64,000 bases of DNA. Source: Truepera sp. (GTDB taxonomy: Bacteria > Deinococcota > Deinococci > Deinococcales > Trueperaceae). A program made the translations under genes and the position numbers. Under the pieces are notes generated by a model. The model was not told where the DNA came from, did no database searches, and saw only the letters and a program-made list of their open reading frames with translations. This document shows positions 43,854-55,416 of the stretch, piece by piece. The number at the start of each line of letters is the position of its first letter. Positions within the stretch are counted from its first letter, which is position 1. The DNA lies in assembly GCA_032027045.1 (NCBI GenBank), contig JAVSMU010000001.1, forward strand, positions 563,697 through 627,696, read 5' to 3'.

Positions 43854-45076
43854 GCACCAAACCGGTCAACCCACCGCCACCGGCCGAGGCCGATCAACCC
43901 GGGTCGTTCTCGACGCGGTTCATGCGCATCAACGTCGGCCCGCAACACCCGAGCACCCACGGCGTGCTGCGGCTCGTGGTGGACCTAGACGGTGAGCAGA
44001 TCGTGTCGCTCAAGCCGCAAGTGGGCTACCTCCACTCGGGCTTCGAGAAGACCATGGAGAACCGCACGTACCAGCAGGGCGTCACGTACTCGAACCGGAT
44101 GGATTACCTGCACGGCTTCGCACACGACCTGGCCTACATGCTGGCGGTCGAGAAGCTGATGGACGCGCGCGTGCCGGTGCGCGCCCAGCGCATCCGCGTG
44201 ATCCTCACCGAGCTCAACCGCATCGCCAGCCATCTGGTGTTCTTCGGCACCACCATGCTCGACATGGGGGCCCTCACGCCGTACTTCTACTGCATGAGGG
44301 AGCGCGAAGGCCTGATGGACATCTTCGAGCTCACGTCCGGCGTGCGCATGAACTACGGCTCCTTCCGCGTGGGCGGCCTCTACCGCGACGTCCCCGAGCA
44401 GTTCGAGCCCATGGTGCGCGCCTGGCTCGAGGCGTTCCCGAAGCACATGGACGAGTACTTCAACCTCTTCATGGGCAATAGCATCGTCTTGGCGCGAACG
44501 CAGGGGGTGGGCGTGGTCACGCGCGAGATGGCCATCGATCACGCCCTCACGGGGCCCAGCGCCAGGGCCAGCGGCCTGGCCCTCGACTTCCGCAAGGCGG
44601 CTCCCTACTCGGGATACGAGGACTACGTGTTCGACGTCCCCACCCACGAGGACGGCGACATCTATGCCCGCATTCTCGTCCGCTACGAGGAGATGATCGA
44701 AAGCTGCAGGATCGTCTCTCAGGCCCTCGACATGCTCGAGCCCGGGCCGTTCAGGGACCCCGACCGGCGCATCAGCCTCCCGCCCAGGTGGGAACTCGAG
44801 GAGTCCATGGAGGCAGTGATCTTCCACTTCAAACTCGTCACCGAGGGCTTCCACCCGCCCCGCGGCGAGGTGTACGTGCCGACCGAGAGCGCCCGCGGCG
44901 AACTCGGCTATTACCTGATCAGCGACGGCGGCTCGATGCCTTACCGCGTGAAGGTGAGGGCTCCCAGCCTTGCCAACCTCCAGTCACTCGAGCCCTCGAG
45001 CATAGGCGGGCTCTTCGCCGACATGGTCATCAACATCGCCAGCTTCGACCCCGTCCTGGGCGACGTAGACAAGTAA
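43850..45076 (+). CDS. nuoD: NADH-quinone oxidoreductase subunit D
   Basis: The 49-kDa subunit that, with NuoB, forms the quinone-binding pocket. The hallmark [14 protein letters not shown] is near residue 26, containing the histidine that contacts quinone, followed by [18 protein letters not shown]. The protein ends with [12 protein letters not shown], the usual C-terminus holding the quinone-site aspartate. At 408 residues it is normal. GTG overlaps the nuoC stop as GTGA. Eight bases separate it from nuoE. Confidence 0.97.
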   Translation: MSTKPVNPPPPAEADQPGSFSTRFMRINVGPQHPSTHGVLRLVVDLDGEQIVSLKPQVGYLHSGFEKTMENRTYQQGVTYSNRMDYLHGFAHDLAYMLAVEKLMDARVPVRAQRIRVILTELNRIASHLVFFGTTMLDMGALTPYFYCMREREGLMDIFELTSGVRMNYGSFRVGGLYRDVPEQFEPMVRAWLEAFPKHMDEYFNLFMGNSIVLARTQGVGVVTREMAIDHALTGPSARASGLALDFRKAAPYSGYEDYVFDVPTHEDGDIYARILVRYEEMIESCRIVSQALDMLEPGPFRDPDRRISLPPRWELEESMEAVIFHFKLVTEGFHPPRGEVYVPTESARGELGYYLISDGGSMPYRVKVRAPSLANLQSLEPSSIGGLFADMVINIASFDPVLGDVDK

Positions 45077-45084
45077 GTGAGCCG

Positions 45085-45690
45085 ATGAGCGAACCAACAG
45101 ACATCACCCCGTTCTTCGCCGACAAGCAGGAGTTCGTCGCGGAGGTCCTTTCGCGCTATCCGGACGAGGGCCGCAGGAGCGCCATCATGCCCCTGCTTTG
45201 GGAAGTGCAGCGCACGGAGCTGTACGTGAGCGATTCTCGCGTGAGGGAGATCGCGGAGATAGTCGACACCACCGCCACGGAGGTGAAGGGTGTCCTCTCG
45301 TTCTACAGCACCTACCATGAGCAGCCCGTGGGCAAGTTCCACGTGCAGATCTGCTCCACCCTCTCGTGCGCACTGGCAGGCGCCGACGAGATGTACGACT
45401 TTCTGGTGGAGGAACTGGGGATCGTCCACGGCGAAACGAGCGCCGACGGTCATTTCAGCCTGCAGAAGGTCGAATGCGTCGGTTCCTGCGGCACCGCGCC
45501 GGTGTTGCAAGTCAACGACACGTACTACGAGCGCGTTGGGCGCGGGCGCTGCCAACACCTCTTGGACGCCTTGAGACAGGGCGAGATGCCGGCCCCATGG
45601 CGCGAGCGGGGTGGCGATACCGAGGGCGCCGAGAAGCCCGCCGCCTTGGACCACACCGCCGCACCCGGCGACCGAAGAGGGGAGGGGTGA
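45085..45690 (+). CDS. nuoE: NADH-quinone oxidoreductase subunit E
   Basis: The 24-kDa subunit of the NADH-dehydrogenase module, binding [2Fe-2S] cluster N1a. Cluster cysteines are in [11 protein letters not shown] and [11 protein letters not shown]. The N-terminal helical domain begins [23 protein letters not shown] at 45085 is the first start after nuoD. The last ~30 residues after the thioredoxin-like fold are hydrophilic and variable. The stop is one base before the GTG of nuoF. Confidence 0.95.
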   Translation: MSEPTDITPFFADKQEFVAEVLSRYPDEGRRSAIMPLLWEVQRTELYVSDSRVREIAEIVDTTATEVKGVLSFYSTYHEQPVGKFHVQICSTLSCALAGADEMYDFLVEELGIVHGETSADGHFSLQKVECVGSCGTAPVLQVNDTYYERVGRGRCQHLLDALRQGEMPAPWRERGGDTEGAEKPAALDHTAAPGDRRGEG

Positions 45691-45691
45691 G

Positions 45692-47041
45692 GTGAGCGAC
45701 CAGCCAACGGAGGGCGCCAAGCCGGCCCCGATCGTCAGCCGCCACGACCCGCGCTACGAGGTGACCATGTACCGCTACGTGGGCGTCGATGGCGCGCACA
45801 AGCTCGACTTCTACCGGTCTCACGGTGGCTACGAGGCTGCGCGCAAGGCCCTCACCGAGATGACGCCCGCGCAGGTGATCGACGAGGTCAAGGCCTCGGG
45901 CCTCAGGGGCCGAGGTGGCGCCGGCTTCCCGACGGGCGTCAAGTGGTCGTTCATGGCCCCGCCCGACGGCAAGCCCCGCTACCTCGTCTGCAACGCCGAC
46001 GAGTCGGAGCCCGGCTCGTTCAAGGACCGCTACATCATGGAGGACGACCCGCACCAGCTGATCGAGGGCATGATCATCGCGGCCTACGCCATGCACGCGA
46101 CCTCCTCCTTCCTCTACGTCCGTGGCGAGTACTACCTCGGCTACGAGCGCACCCTGGCCGCCATCGAAGAGGCCCGCGAGGCTGGGTTCCTGGGTGAGAA
46201 CATCCTCGGCACCGACTTCTCCTTCGACATCGTCATGCACCGGGGCGCGGGCGCCTACATCTGCGGCGAGGAGACGGCCCTCATGAACTCCCTGGAGGGG
46301 TTGCGAGCCACCCCGCGCCTCAAGCCGCCGTTCCCGGCCGCGGCGGGCATGTACGGGCGGCCCACCACCATCAACAACGTCACGACCCTGACCAGCGTCG
46401 TGCACATCATCAACAAGGGCGCGGCCTGGTTCGAGTCCATGGGCACCGACGACAGCAAGGGCACCAAGCTTTACCAGATATCCGGGCCCGTGAAGCGCAC
46501 GGGCGTGTACGAGATGCCGATGGGCGCGAGCTTCCGAGAACTCATCTACGACTTCGCCGGCGGCCCCACCATGGAGCCCAAGGCGTTCATCCCGGGCGGC
46601 TCCTCCACGCCCATGTTCCCGTGGGAGGACCGCTTCCTCGACATGCCCATGGACTACGGCACGCTGGCCAAGAACGGCTCCATGCTCGGCACGGGCGGAG
46701 TCATCGTCATCCCGCGCGAGAAGTGCATCGTGAACGCGCTTTACAACGTGGTGCGCTTTTACAGCCACGAGTCGTGCGGCAAGTGCACCCCGTGCCGCGA
46801 GGGCGTGGGGCACTGGCTACCCCGCATGTACCAGAAGCTCCTGGCGGGGCAGGGCAGCTTGGCCGACGTGGAGCTGTTGGAGAGCGTTGCCGGCAACATC
46901 AGGGGCAACGCTTTCTGCCCGCTGGCCGACGCCTGCATCATGCCGGTCCAGGCTAGCCTCAAGTGGTTCCACGACGAGTACGAGTACCTGGCGACCAACG
47001 GCAAGTCCAAGTACGCCAAGAACGACTGGTGGCAAGCATGA
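45692..47041 (+). CDS. nuoF: NADH-quinone oxidoreductase subunit F
   Basis: The 51-kDa subunit that oxidises NADH, with FMN and [4Fe-4S] cluster N3. [16 protein letters not shown] is the NADH/FMN glycine-rich loop, [14 protein letters not shown] completes the flavin site, and [12 protein letters not shown] with a later cysteine (AFCPLAD) binds N3. GTG at 45692 follows GGAGGGG. The 449 residues are of ordinary length. Its TGA overlaps the nuoG start as ATGA. Confidence 0.96.
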   Translation: MSDQPTEGAKPAPIVSRHDPRYEVTMYRYVGVDGAHKLDFYRSHGGYEAARKALTEMTPAQVIDEVKASGLRGRGGAGFPTGVKWSFMAPPDGKPRYLVCNADESEPGSFKDRYIMEDDPHQLIEGMIIAAYAMHATSSFLYVRGEYYLGYERTLAAIEEAREAGFLGENILGTDFSFDIVMHRGAGAYICGEETALMNSLEGLRATPRLKPPFPAAAGMYGRPTTINNVTTLTSVVHIINKGAAWFESMGTDDSKGTKLYQISGPVKRTGVYEMPMGASFRELIYDFAGGPTMEPKAFIPGGSSTPMFPWEDRFLDMPMDYGTLAKNGSMLGTGGVIVIPREKCIVNALYNVVRFYSHESCGKCTPCREGVGHWLPRMYQKLLAGQGSLADVELLESVAGNIRGNAFCPLADACIMPVQASLKWFHDEYEYLATNGKSKYAKNDWWQA

Positions 47042-49488
47042 AGGTACGCATCAACGGCCTCGAGATGGACTTCCCCGCGGGCACCAGCGCCATCGACGCG
47101 GTCTTCGCCGCGGGCAACGACGTCCCCTACTTCTGCTCGCTGCCCTACATGTCGCCGATCGGCGCCTGCCGGATGTGCTTGGCGAGGGTCGGCGCGCCGC
47201 GCAAGGACAGAGACGGCAGCTGGATCCTCGACGAGGAGACGGGCGAGCCCAAGATCTTCTGGTTCCCGAACCTCATGGCCACGTGCACGACGCAGGTCAT
47301 GGAGGGCATGGTCATCGACACCGAGTCGGAGCGGGTCAAAGACGCCCAGAACGGCATGGTCGAGTTCCACCTCATCAACCACCCGCTCGACTGCCCGGTG
47401 TGTGACAAGGGCGGCGCCTGCGAGCTGCAGGACCGCTCCTACGAGTACGGCAACGGCCTCTCGCGCTTCGAGTTCGACAAGCGCCACACGGAGAAGCACC
47501 ACCCGCTATCCGACCTCATCACCCTGGACCGCGAGCGCTGCATCCACTGCAAGCGCTGCGTGCGCTTCTTCGAGGAGGTCCCCGGCGACGAGCTCCTCGA
47601 CTTCATCGATCGCGCCAACCACACCTACATCGGCACCGCCGATCCGGGCCTGCCCAACAACTTCTCGGGCAACATCGTCGACGTCTGCCCGGTCGGGGCC
47701 CTGCTCGACGCCTCGAGCCGCTTCCGGGGCCGCAACTGGGAGTACGACCACATCCGCACCACCAGCATGGACGACGCCACTGGCGCCGCGCTAATCGTCG
47801 ACGCCCGCACCGGGCGCATCGAGCGCATCACGCCGGGCCTCAACCCGGACGTCAACAAGACGTGGATCGACGACGGCGTGCGCTTCGGTCACGAGTACTG
47901 TGACGCCCCCGGCAGGCTGACCACACCGCTGCTACGTCGCCAGGGTGAGCTCGAGCCCGTCAGCTGGGAGGAGGCGGCGGCCTTCATAGCCGGCCGCCTC
48001 GAGGGCCTGAGCGGCAAGGACGTCGGCGTCGTGATCCGGGCGGACTCGACCCTCGAGGAAGGCGTGGCCGCCATGGCCCTGGCCGAGGAGCTGGGCACCG
48101 GGCAGCTCGATCACGCCCCGCGGCCCGCGGCCAGCCTGATCGCCGCGAGGGGCGCCGCCACCATCACCGACCTCGCCACGGCAGACGCCATCCTGGTCGT
48201 CGGTGACGTGACGGAGGAGGCCGGCATCCTCGACCTGCGCATCAAGGATGCCCTCAAGGGCGTTACCCCGCCGACGCTCATGGCGCACGGGGTGCCCATC
48301 GCGGACCTGCGCCTCAAGGAACGCATGCCGCGTAGGCGCGAGATCCTCACCGTGGCCGCGCCCTACCGCGTCGACCTCATGCGCCACGCGGGCAGCGCCG
48401 CGCGCTACCCGGTCGGCGGTGAGGCCGCCTTCTTCCGCGCGCTCTCGAAGCTCGCGAACGACGAGACCGCCACGCTTGACGCCGAAGAGGAGGCCGCGAC
48501 CGGCCTCACGGGCGAGGCCGCTCGGGCCCTGGTTTCCCGCCTGACGGGGGCCAAGAACGGCGTGCTCGTCATTGGCGGCTTCGTGCTCGCCCGCCGCGAG
48601 GCCGCCGACGCCGCCCGCGCCTTCGCCAAGGCCGCCGGCGTCAACGAGTTGGCCGTGGGGCCCATGGCAAACAGCTACGGCCTCGAGCTCCTGGGGGTGC
48701 TGCCAAGCCACGAGCGTTACGGTTACAAGGGCATGCTCGAGGGCGCCAAGGCCCTCATCATCTCGCAGCTCGACCCGGCCCAGGACGAGGACCTCAAGGA
48801 GCGCCTGCGCGACAAGGAACTGCTCGTGGTGCACGACATATTCCTCACCGATACGGCGCGCTTGGCCGACGTGGTCCTGCCGGCCGCCAGCGTCTACGAG
48901 CGCGACGGCACAGTGGTAAACCTCGAGGGCCGGTTCCTACCGGTGCGGGCGGCGCCCGTCGACTCCGGCAGCAGCACCGACCTCACGGGCGTCGTGCGCG
49001 CCATCGGCGAGGCGCTGGGCAAGCGCCTGGACGGGCGCAGTGTGCGCTCGGCCCGCAGGAACCTCAAGAAGCGCTTCGACCTCGACCTGGCCGAGCTCCC
49101 CGACGTCGGCACGCTGCCACGTCTCAAGAGGCCGACTCCGGCCAAGGTCGTGACGCAAGAGCCTGCTGCCAAGTCCGGCAACGTACTGGTCGTGCCGAGC
49201 ATGGCCCGCACCGAGTTCCTGCCGCTCAACCCGCACCTCTCCGCCGCCGTCGGCGGCCCGCGCCTCAGGGTGCACCCCGAGGACGCCGCCGAGCACGGGC
49301 TCGCCGACGGCGTTGCCGTCAGGCTCAAGGTCGGCGGCACCTGGCGCCAGGCCGTCGTGAGCGTCACCGACGCGGTTCCCAAGGGCCTCATGACCGTCCC
49401 TAGCCTCCCCGAACAGCCGGTGGGACTTGCCCAAGCAGACCTTGCCGGCGCGGTCGTGGAGCAACCCAGGGTAGAGGTGGCCTCGTGA
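47038..49488 (+). CDS. nuoG: NADH-quinone oxidoreductase subunit G
   Basis: The largest peripheral subunit, 816 residues, passing electrons from N3 to the connecting clusters. Residues 1-100 are the [2Fe-2S] ferredoxin domain ([20 protein letters not shown]) for N1b. [18 protein letters not shown] is the His/Cys site of N5, and [11 protein letters not shown] with DVCPVGALL is N4. The rest is a molybdopterin-oxidoreductase fold without cofactor. The extra cysteines that bind N7 in Thermus and E. coli are missing at [18 protein letters not shown] overlaps nuoF, and the end overlaps nuoH. Confidence 0.96.
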   Translation: MKVRINGLEMDFPAGTSAIDAVFAAGNDVPYFCSLPYMSPIGACRMCLARVGAPRKDRDGSWILDEETGEPKIFWFPNLMATCTTQVMEGMVIDTESERVKDAQNGMVEFHLINHPLDCPVCDKGGACELQDRSYEYGNGLSRFEFDKRHTEKHHPLSDLITLDRERCIHCKRCVRFFEEVPGDELLDFIDRANHTYIGTADPGLPNNFSGNIVDVCPVGALLDASSRFRGRNWEYDHIRTTSMDDATGAALIVDARTGRIERITPGLNPDVNKTWIDDGVRFGHEYCDAPGRLTTPLLRRQGELEPVSWEEAAAFIAGRLEGLSGKDVGVVIRADSTLEEGVAAMALAEELGTGQLDHAPRPAASLIAARGAATITDLATADAILVVGDVTEEAGILDLRIKDALKGVTPPTLMAHGVPIADLRLKERMPRRREILTVAAPYRVDLMRHAGSAARYPVGGEAAFFRALSKLANDETATLDAEEEAATGLTGEAARALVSRLTGAKNGVLVIGGFVLARREAADAARAFAKAAGVNELAVGPMANSYGLELLGVLPSHERYGYKGMLEGAKALIISQLDPAQDEDLKERLRDKELLVVHDIFLTDTARLADVVLPAASVYERDGTVVNLEGRFLPVRAAPVDSGSSTDLTGVVRAIGEALGKRLDGRSVRSARRNLKKRFDLDLAELPDVGTLPRLKRPTPAKVVTQEPAAKSGNVLVVPSMARTEFLPLNPHLSAAVGGPRLRVHPEDAAEHGLADGVAVRLKVGGTWRQAVVSVTDAVPKGLMTVPSLPEQPVGLAQADLAGAVVEQPRVEVAS

Positions 49489-50504
49489 CCCACGACCCCC
49501 TATGGGTTACCTTCATCAAGGCACTGGTGCTGTGCGTGGTGCTCCTTGGCGCCTTCGCCTACATGACGGTGATAGAGCGCAAGCTCCTCGGCCGCTTCCA
49601 GCACCGCTACGGTCCCAACCTCACGGGTCCGGGCGGGTGGCTGCAGCCGATAGCCGACGCCATCAAGACGATCTTCAAGGAAGACCTGGTGGTGACGGCG
49701 GCCGACAAGTTCGTGCTGGTGCTGGCGCCCGCCATCAGCATCGTGTTCGCGCTCTCCGCCTTCGGAGCCATCCCCGCCGGGCCCGCCGGTAGCCTCTTCG
49801 GCCTCAACCCGTGGGTCATGGACCTCGACATCGGCATCCTCTACATCTTCGCCGCCACCTCGCTCGGGGTCTACGGCATCTTCCTGGGCGGCTGGGCCGC
49901 CAACAGTAAGTACGCCCTGCTGGGCAGCCTCCGTTCCAGCGCCCAGATAATCTCTTACGAGCTCGGCCTTGGCCTCAGCGTGCTTGCCGTGATCATGGTG
50001 GCGGGCACGCTGAACCTGCGCGAGATCGTGGAAACGGGCATCTGGTCGGTGAGCCCCTGGCTCTGGCCTGGCCTGGCCCTGGCGTTCGTGACGTTCGTCA
50101 TCAGCGGCACTGCCGAGGTCAACCGCACACCATTCGACCTTCCCGAGGCCGAGCAGGAGCTGGTGGCCGGCTACCTGACCGAGTACTCCTCGATCAAGTG
50201 GGCGCTATACCAGATGGCGGAGTACGTGAACATGATGACCGCCGCCGCGTTCATAAGCACCCTGTTCCTAGGTGGCTATCGCGGTCCGGCGTTCCTCGAC
50301 GCCATCATCCCCGGCGTCTCGGGGTGGCCGATAATCTGGCTGGTACTGAAGATGGCCATCTTCATGTTCCTCTTCATCTGGCTCAAGGCGACCTTGCCGC
50401 GGTTGCGCTACGACCAACTCATGCGCTTCGGCTGGCTTTACGTCTTCGAGTTCGCGCTGCTGGCCGCTTTGGTCACCGGGGCGGTGATCGCCTATGTCAT
50501 CTGA
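49485..50504 (+). CDS. nuoH: NADH-quinone oxidoreductase subunit H
   Basis: A membrane subunit with about eight helices at the junction of the two arms, forming the entrance of the quinone channel. The conserved [15 protein letters not shown] loop, the acidic loop [14 protein letters not shown] and [17 protein letters not shown] are all present. It starts with GTG overlapping the nuoG stop (GTGA). After its stop come 63 bases with a hairpin before nuoI, the only sizeable gap in the operon. Confidence 0.97.
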   Translation: MTHDPLWVTFIKALVLCVVLLGAFAYMTVIERKLLGRFQHRYGPNLTGPGGWLQPIADAIKTIFKEDLVVTAADKFVLVLAPAISIVFALSAFGAIPAGPAGSLFGLNPWVMDLDIGILYIFAATSLGVYGIFLGGWAANSKYALLGSLRSSAQIISYELGLGLSVLAVIMVAGTLNLREIVETGIWSVSPWLWPGLALAFVTFVISGTAEVNRTPFDLPEAEQELVAGYLTEYSSIKWALYQMAEYVNMMTAAAFISTLFLGGYRGPAFLDAIIPGVSGWPIIWLVLKMAIFMFLFIWLKATLPRLRYDQLMRFGWLYVFEFALLAALVTGAVIAYVI

Positions 50505-50530
50505 GGCCAGGAGAGGCCCCGAAGCTGGGC

Positions 50531-50551
50531 GCCGCGCCAACACGGCGCGGC
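50531..50551 (+). promoter_or_regulatory. hairpin between nuoH and nuoI
   Basis: GCCGCGCC (50531-50538) and GGCGCGGC (50544-50551) form a perfect 8-bp stem with a five-base loop, just before the GGAGG (50554-50558) of nuoI. Nearly all other nuo junctions overlap or abut. It may adjust nuoI expression or protect mRNA ends. Confidence 0.5.
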
Positions 50552-50567
50552 ACGGAGGTAAACGCTC

Positions 50568-51095
50568 ATGAGCGTCATCGACATTGCCAAGGGGATGGGA
50601 CTGACCCTCGGGTACCTGTTCAAGCGGCCGGTCACCGTGCAGTACCCGCGCGACAAGATCGTCATGCAGGCGCGTTTCCGCGGCCGGCACCACCTGTTGC
50701 GCCACCCCGACACCGACCTCGAGAAGTGCATCGGCTGCTCCTTGTGCGCCGCCGCTTGCCCCACCTACTGCATCTACGTCGAGGCCGCCGAGAACGACCC
50801 GGATGACCCCGTTTCGCCCGGCGAGCGCTACGCGAAGATCTACGAGATCAACATGCTGCGCTGCATCTTCTGTGGCTTCTGCGAAGAGGCTTGCCCCACG
50901 GGCGCGGTCGTGCTGGGGCACGAGTTCGAGCTGGCCGACTTCAAGTACGAGGACTTCGTCTACCGCAAGGAAGACATGCTCGTGGGAACCAAGGGCAGCA
51001 AGTGGCAGCGCCGGGAGGCCGAGGCCAAGGACAAGGACGTTCGCCTGGGCTTCAATGCCGACCACCGCGCGGAGCTGGAAGGCGTGGACTACTAG
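50568..51095 (+). CDS. nuoI: NADH-quinone oxidoreductase subunit I
   Basis: A peripheral ferredoxin-like subunit holding [4Fe-4S] clusters N6a and N6b, which carry electrons toward N2. Two cysteine sets are intact: [15 protein letters not shown] and [15 protein letters not shown]. An amphipathic N-terminal segment ([20 protein letters not shown]) would lie on the membrane. The 175 residues are normal, and the C-terminal tail is charged. GGAGG precedes ATG by nine bases. One base separates its stop from nuoJ. Confidence 0.97.
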   Translation: MSVIDIAKGMGLTLGYLFKRPVTVQYPRDKIVMQARFRGRHHLLRHPDTDLEKCIGCSLCAAACPTYCIYVEAAENDPDDPVSPGERYAKIYEINMLRCIFCGFCEEACPTGAVVLGHEFELADFKYEDFVYRKEDMLVGTKGSKWQRREAEAKDKDVRLGFNADHRAELEGVDY

Positions 51096-51096
51096 G

Positions 51097-51705
51097 ATGG
51101 TCGGCTTCATCGTCCTGGCTGTGATCCTGGTAGCCGGGGGCGTCGGCGTCGTCTTGCTGCGCCAACCCGTGCACGCTGCCCTGTCACTGGTGGCTACCTT
51201 GCTCGCGCTCGCCGTCACTTACGTGACGCTCCAGGCGCACTTCCTGGCCGCCATCCAGGTGATCGTGTACGCGGGCGCCATCTTGGTGCTCTTCCTCTTC
51301 GTCATCATGCTTCTCAACGTCGGCGGCGAGACGGCGAAAGACCGCCTGGCGTGGCTCAAACCCGCCGCCTGGGTCGCCGGCGGCATCACCGCCGCCGCGG
51401 TAGTGGCGGTCGCCGTCTTGAGCCGCACGCCGCTGCCCGAAGCGGCCGTGGTGAACGCCGCGCTCGGCGGCGGGAACGCAGACAAGATCGGCGAGCTGCT
51501 GTTCAGCGATTACCTGCTGGCGTTCCAACTCGTCGGCGTCTTGCTCATGACCGGGGTGGTGGCGGCCGTGAGCCTGGTACAGCGGGCCGCTCCCGAGACC
51601 CGCCCGCAACGCGGCCCAGCCGCCCGGGGTGCGCCTCACGAACCGTTCCTCGGGGTGAGGCACCCCGAAGAGCATGCCGGCGACGTCGCCCACGGGAGCC
51701 ACTGA
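51097..51705 (+). CDS. nuoJ: NADH-quinone oxidoreductase subunit J
   Basis: A five-helix membrane subunit of the proton channel region (ND6 counterpart). [20 protein letters not shown] is the conserved pi-bulge helix. ATG at 51097 follows the nuoI stop directly, and 202 residues is within the range for the family. The last ~40 residues are hydrophilic and Pro/His-rich, somewhat longer than usual. TGATG links it to nuoK. Confidence 0.93.
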   Translation: MVGFIVLAVILVAGGVGVVLLRQPVHAALSLVATLLALAVTYVTLQAHFLAAIQVIVYAGAILVLFLFVIMLLNVGGETAKDRLAWLKPAAWVAGGITAAAVVAVAVLSRTPLPEAAVVNAALGGGNADKIGELLFSDYLLAFQLVGVLLMTGVVAAVSLVQRAAPETRPQRGPAARGAPHEPFLGVRHPEEHAGDVAHGSH

Positions 51706-52025
51706 TGGTGCCGACCGAATACTACGTAGGGCTCAGCGCCATCCTCTTCGCGCTCGGGAGCGTGGGCGTGCTCACGCGCCGCAGCGCCATCATGCTGTTC
51801 CTGTCGGTCGAGCTCATGCTCAACGCCGCGAACCTGGCCATGGTCGCGTTCGCCCGCGGCTGGGCGGCCAGCGGCTCCAAGACGGCGCTAGACGGCCAGA
51901 CCGCCGTCTTCATAGTGTTGGCCATCGCCGCCGCCGAGGTGGCGGTGGGTCTCGGGATCCTGGTCGCCATCTTCCGTAATCGGGTCAGCACCAACGTGGA
52001 CGAGCTCGCGGAGGTACGCGGATGA
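51705..52025 (+). CDS. nuoK: NADH-quinone oxidoreductase subunit K
   Basis: A small three-helix subunit (ND4L counterpart) of 106 residues. The glutamates needed for proton transfer lie in [14 protein letters not shown] and [15 protein letters not shown]. The start ATG shares its A with the nuoJ stop (TGATG), and its TGA overlaps the nuoL start (ATGA). The N-terminus [20 protein letters not shown] is normal. Confidence 0.96.
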   Translation: MVPTEYYVGLSAILFALGSVGVLTRRSAIMLFLSVELMLNAANLAMVAFARGWAASGSKTALDGQTAVFIVLAIAAAEVAVGLGILVAIFRNRVSTNVDELAEVRG

Positions 52026-53944
52026 ACGACCTCGTTGCCTGGGCGTCCCTGGCCCCCTTACTTGCGCTCGTCGGCTCGCTCATCAACGCGTTCTTCGGGC
52101 GCAGCCTCAAGGAGCCCGCTCCCGGGATCATCGCCAGCGTGGCGGTCGGGCTCGGCTTCGTGCTCTCGCTCCTCGCCTTCTTCGGGATCGCCGGTACGGG
52201 CGAGGCGGTACGGGTCGGCCTGTGGGACTTCCTTAGGGCCGGCGACCTCGAGCTCTCGTTAGGCTTCCACCTCGATCAGTTGAGCGTCCTGATGATGCTC
52301 ATCATCACCGGGGTCGGCTTCTTGATCCACGTGTACTCCATCGGTTACATGCACGGCGACGACGGTTACTCGCGCTACTTCGCGCAGATGAACCTGTTCG
52401 TGGCGTCGATGCTCGTGCTCGTCATGGCCGACTCCTTCGTCTTCATGTTCGTGGGCTGGGAGGGCGTGGGCGTCTGCTCTTTCCTGCTTATCGGCTTCTG
52501 GTACAAGGACCTCGCCAACGCCAGCGCCGGCCGCAAGGCCTTCATCGTCAACCGCGTCGGCGACTTCGGCTTCCTGGTGGCGATGTTCCTCACCTTCAAG
52601 GTTTTCGGCACCCTCGACATCCAGACGGTCAACGCCATGGCGCCGACCATGCTCTACGGCTCCGCGGCGCTAACTGGCATCGGCCTGCTGTACCTGCTGG
52701 CCGCGACCGGTAAGTCGGCACAGCTGCCCCTTCAGGTGTGGCTACCGGACGCCATGGCGGGCCCGACTCCCGTCTCGGCCCTCATCCACGCGGCCACCAT
52801 GGTCACGGCCGGCGTATACCTCATAGCGCGCACCAGCGCCGTTTACGCCGTCGCCCCCGGCGCCCTCGCCACCGTAGCTTGGGTCGGGGTCCTCACCGCG
52901 CTCATCGCCGCCATCGCGGCCGTGGGTCAGACCGACATCAAGCGCGTGCTCGCCTACTCGACAATCTCGCAGGTGGGCTTCATGATCGCCGCCGTCGGCG
53001 CCGGCGCCTACTGGGCCGGCATCTTCCACGTCTTCACGCACGCCTTCTTCAAGGGCCTGCTGTTCCTGGCCGCGGGCTCCGTCATGCACGCGCTGGGCGG
53101 GGAGCAGGACATGCGCAAGATGGGCGGCCTGGGCAAACGCATGAAGATCACCGGCACGACGGCGCTGATCGCGACGCTCGCCATCGCCGGAGTGCCGTTC
53201 CTCTCGAGCTTCTTCAGTAAGGACGCCATCCTCGCGGCTACCTTCACGAGCGGCGCTCTAGCCGACGCCGGCGGTGGAGTGCTTTACGCGCTGCTCCTCA
53301 TAACGGCCGGGATCACGGCCCTGTACATGTTCCGCTGGTATTACCTCGTCTTCGCCGGTCCCGAGCGGCTCGATCGCGGCGCAAGCCAGCGGGTTCACGA
53401 GTCGCCCGGCGTGATGACGGTTCCGCTCGTCGTCCTCGCGATCGGCAGCGTGCTCGCCGGGTACGTCGGGCTGCCCGCCTTCCTGACCGACAACCGCATC
53501 ATGAACTGGCTGAGCCACTCCACGACCACCGGCGAGTTCACGCACCTCGGCGTCGCCACGGAGTGGCTGATGCTGCTTGGCGCGGTCGTGGTCGCCTTCA
53601 TCGGCTTGGGCGTGGGTTACTGGGTCTATGTCGTGGGCAAGGGCGCGCTCGTCAAACGCCTCGACAACACCCCGATCGCGGGCGCCTCACGCGGCGCGTT
53701 CGGCTTCGACGCGCTCTACAAGGCCGTCTTCGTAGACACCGGCAGCGGCGCGGCCGAAGCGGTCACGCTCCTCGATCGCGAGGTGGTCGACCGCGGCTTC
53801 GTCGGACTCGGCGGTGTGGCGCCCCTCCTTGGCGGGCTGATAAGGCGCTGGCAGTCCGGGAACGTGAGGGCTTACGCCTTCGCCATGCTGCTCGGCGCGG
53901 CCGGCCTGACGCTGGTCGCCGCCCTGGTTGGGGTGCTCAAGTGA
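52022..53944 (+). CDS. nuoL: NADH-quinone oxidoreductase subunit L
   Basis: The distal antiporter-like proton pump with about sixteen helices and a C-terminal lateral helix. Important charged sites appear in [40 protein letters not shown] and [12 protein letters not shown], and [18 protein letters not shown] carries the conserved lysine. At 640 residues it is standard. ATG overlaps nuoK. The C-terminal lateral helix ends near residue 625, followed by a final membrane helix. Confidence 0.96.
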   Translation: MNDLVAWASLAPLLALVGSLINAFFGRSLKEPAPGIIASVAVGLGFVLSLLAFFGIAGTGEAVRVGLWDFLRAGDLELSLGFHLDQLSVLMMLIITGVGFLIHVYSIGYMHGDDGYSRYFAQMNLFVASMLVLVMADSFVFMFVGWEGVGVCSFLLIGFWYKDLANASAGRKAFIVNRVGDFGFLVAMFLTFKVFGTLDIQTVNAMAPTMLYGSAALTGIGLLYLLAATGKSAQLPLQVWLPDAMAGPTPVSALIHAATMVTAGVYLIARTSAVYAVAPGALATVAWVGVLTALIAAIAAVGQTDIKRVLAYSTISQVGFMIAAVGAGAYWAGIFHVFTHAFFKGLLFLAAGSVMHALGGEQDMRKMGGLGKRMKITGTTALIATLAIAGVPFLSSFFSKDAILAATFTSGALADAGGGVLYALLLITAGITALYMFRWYYLVFAGPERLDRGASQRVHESPGVMTVPLVVLAIGSVLAGYVGLPAFLTDNRIMNWLSHSTTTGEFTHLGVATEWLMLLGAVVVAFIGLGVGYWVYVVGKGALVKRLDNTPIAGASRGAFGFDALYKAVFVDTGSGAAEAVTLLDREVVDRGFVGLGGVAPLLGGLIRRWQSGNVRAYAFAMLLGAAGLTLVAALVGVLK

Positions 53945-55416
53945 TTGCCCTCCTGATGGTCCTCGTCCCGCTCGCGGCCGCCCTCTTGGTGATGCTCGCT
54001 CGCAACTCGCTCGGGCTGGCGCGCGTTATCGCCGTAGCGGGGAGCGTGGCCACCCTGGTGCTTGCGGTGTTGCTGCCGGATAGTCGCGGTTTCGACGCAC
54101 AGTGGTTGCCGGGCATAGGCGTGAGCTTCAGCCTCGAGGGCAACGGCGCTGCTGCGGTCCTCACGTTCGCGGCGGCCCTCATGATGATCCCCGCCGTGCT
54201 GGTGGCCACTACCCGCGTGGAGAAGGGCGCCGGCGGCTTCGCCGCGCTGCTCCTGGTGGCACTCGCCGGGCTCAACGGCATCTTCATGGCCAAGGACCTC
54301 GTGCTCTTCTACATCTTCTGGGAGGCGACGCTGATCCCCGGCCTCCTGCTCCTGGGCATCTACGGTGGAGAGAGGCGCCGCGAGGCCACGGTCAAGTACC
54401 TCGTTTACGCCGTCACCGGCTCGTTCTTCATGCTCGTGAGCATCCTGGCGCTCAAGGCACTCTCCGGCGCCCCGTCGTTTCACATCGTCGACCTCATGCT
54501 GGTCACGCCGAACCTCCCCGTTGCCACCCAGACCTGGCTGTTCGTGGGGATGGCGCTCGGCATGGCCGTCAAGTTGCCCCTATGGCCGCTTCACTCGTGG
54601 CTCGTCGACCTGAACGAACAGAACCACCACTCCGGCGCCGCAGACGTGCTGGGCTCGCTCTACAAGGTGGGCTCGTTCGGCTTCTTCGCCTGGGCGTTGC
54701 CGCTGCTGCCTGCCGGCGCAATCCGCGTGGCGCCCATCCTGTTGGCGCTGGCTGTGGTGACGGCGATCTACGGTGCGCTTGGCGCCGTGGGTAGCAAGCA
54801 CCTCAAGCGCTTCCTGGCGTACGGTTCGCTGTCACACATGGGCATCATCGGCGTGGGGGTGTTCGGCATGCACTTGAGCGGCCTGAACGGCGCCATGTAC
54901 TTCCTTGCCGCCCAGATGATCTCGACCGGCGGCCTCTTCCTCATCTTCGGCATGCTGTACCACCGCCGGCGCTCGTACGACATGGCCGACTACGGCGGAC
55001 TGGCAAGGTCGGCGCCCGCGCTGGCCGCGTTCTCGCTGTTCCTGATCTTCACCTTCATCGGCGTGCCGGGACTGTCGAACTTCCCCGGTGAGTTCACCTC
55101 GCTCCTGGGTTCCTTCCAGGCGACGCCGTGGCCGGCCGCCATCGCCACCTTGACCGTCATCGTGGCCGGCGTGTACGGCGTGAACCTCTACCAGAAGCTG
55201 TACCAGGGTCCGACCGACGTGCGCGTGCCCGACTTGGACGTCCTGGAGATGTACGTCCTGCTGCCGGTGGTCGTCGGCGTGCTCTGGTTCGGGCTGCTGC
55301 CCGCTCCTCACATGGAGCGCATCGAGACGCAGGCACAGGTCGCGACCATGCAACTCGAGCGCGCGACGCTGCCGCCCGGTGGACCGACGCTTAGCGACGT
55401 GGGAGGTGCGCGGTGA
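53941..55416 (+). CDS. nuoM: NADH-quinone oxidoreductase subunit M
   Basis: The middle antiporter-like pump with about fourteen helices. The channel glutamate is in FYIFWEATLIPGLLLLG, and VKLPLWPLHSWLVDLNEQNH and KHLKRFLAYGSLSHMGI carry the conserved lysine and histidine sites. GTG at 53941 overlaps the nuoL stop as GTGA. The open frame begins earlier inside nuoL, but only the GTG start yields a membrane protein from the first residue. The C-terminal ~35 residues are hydrophilic. Confidence 0.96.
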   Translation: MIALLMVLVPLAAALLVMLARNSLGLARVIAVAGSVATLVLAVLLPDSRGFDAQWLPGIGVSFSLEGNGAAAVLTFAAALMMIPAVLVATTRVEKGAGGFAALLLVALAGLNGIFMAKDLVLFYIFWEATLIPGLLLLGIYGGERRREATVKYLVYAVTGSFFMLVSILALKALSGAPSFHIVDLMLVTPNLPVATQTWLFVGMALGMAVKLPLWPLHSWLVDLNEQNHHSGAADVLGSLYKVGSFGFFAWALPLLPAGAIRVAPILLALAVVTAIYGALGAVGSKHLKRFLAYGSLSHMGIIGVGVFGMHLSGLNGAMYFLAAQMISTGGLFLIFGMLYHRRRSYDMADYGGLARSAPALAAFSLFLIFTFIGVPGLSNFPGEFTSLLGSFQATPWPAAIATLTVIVAGVYGVNLYQKLYQGPTDVRVPDLDVLEMYVLLPVVVGVLWFGLLPAPHMERIETQAQVATMQLERATLPPGGPTLSDVGGAR

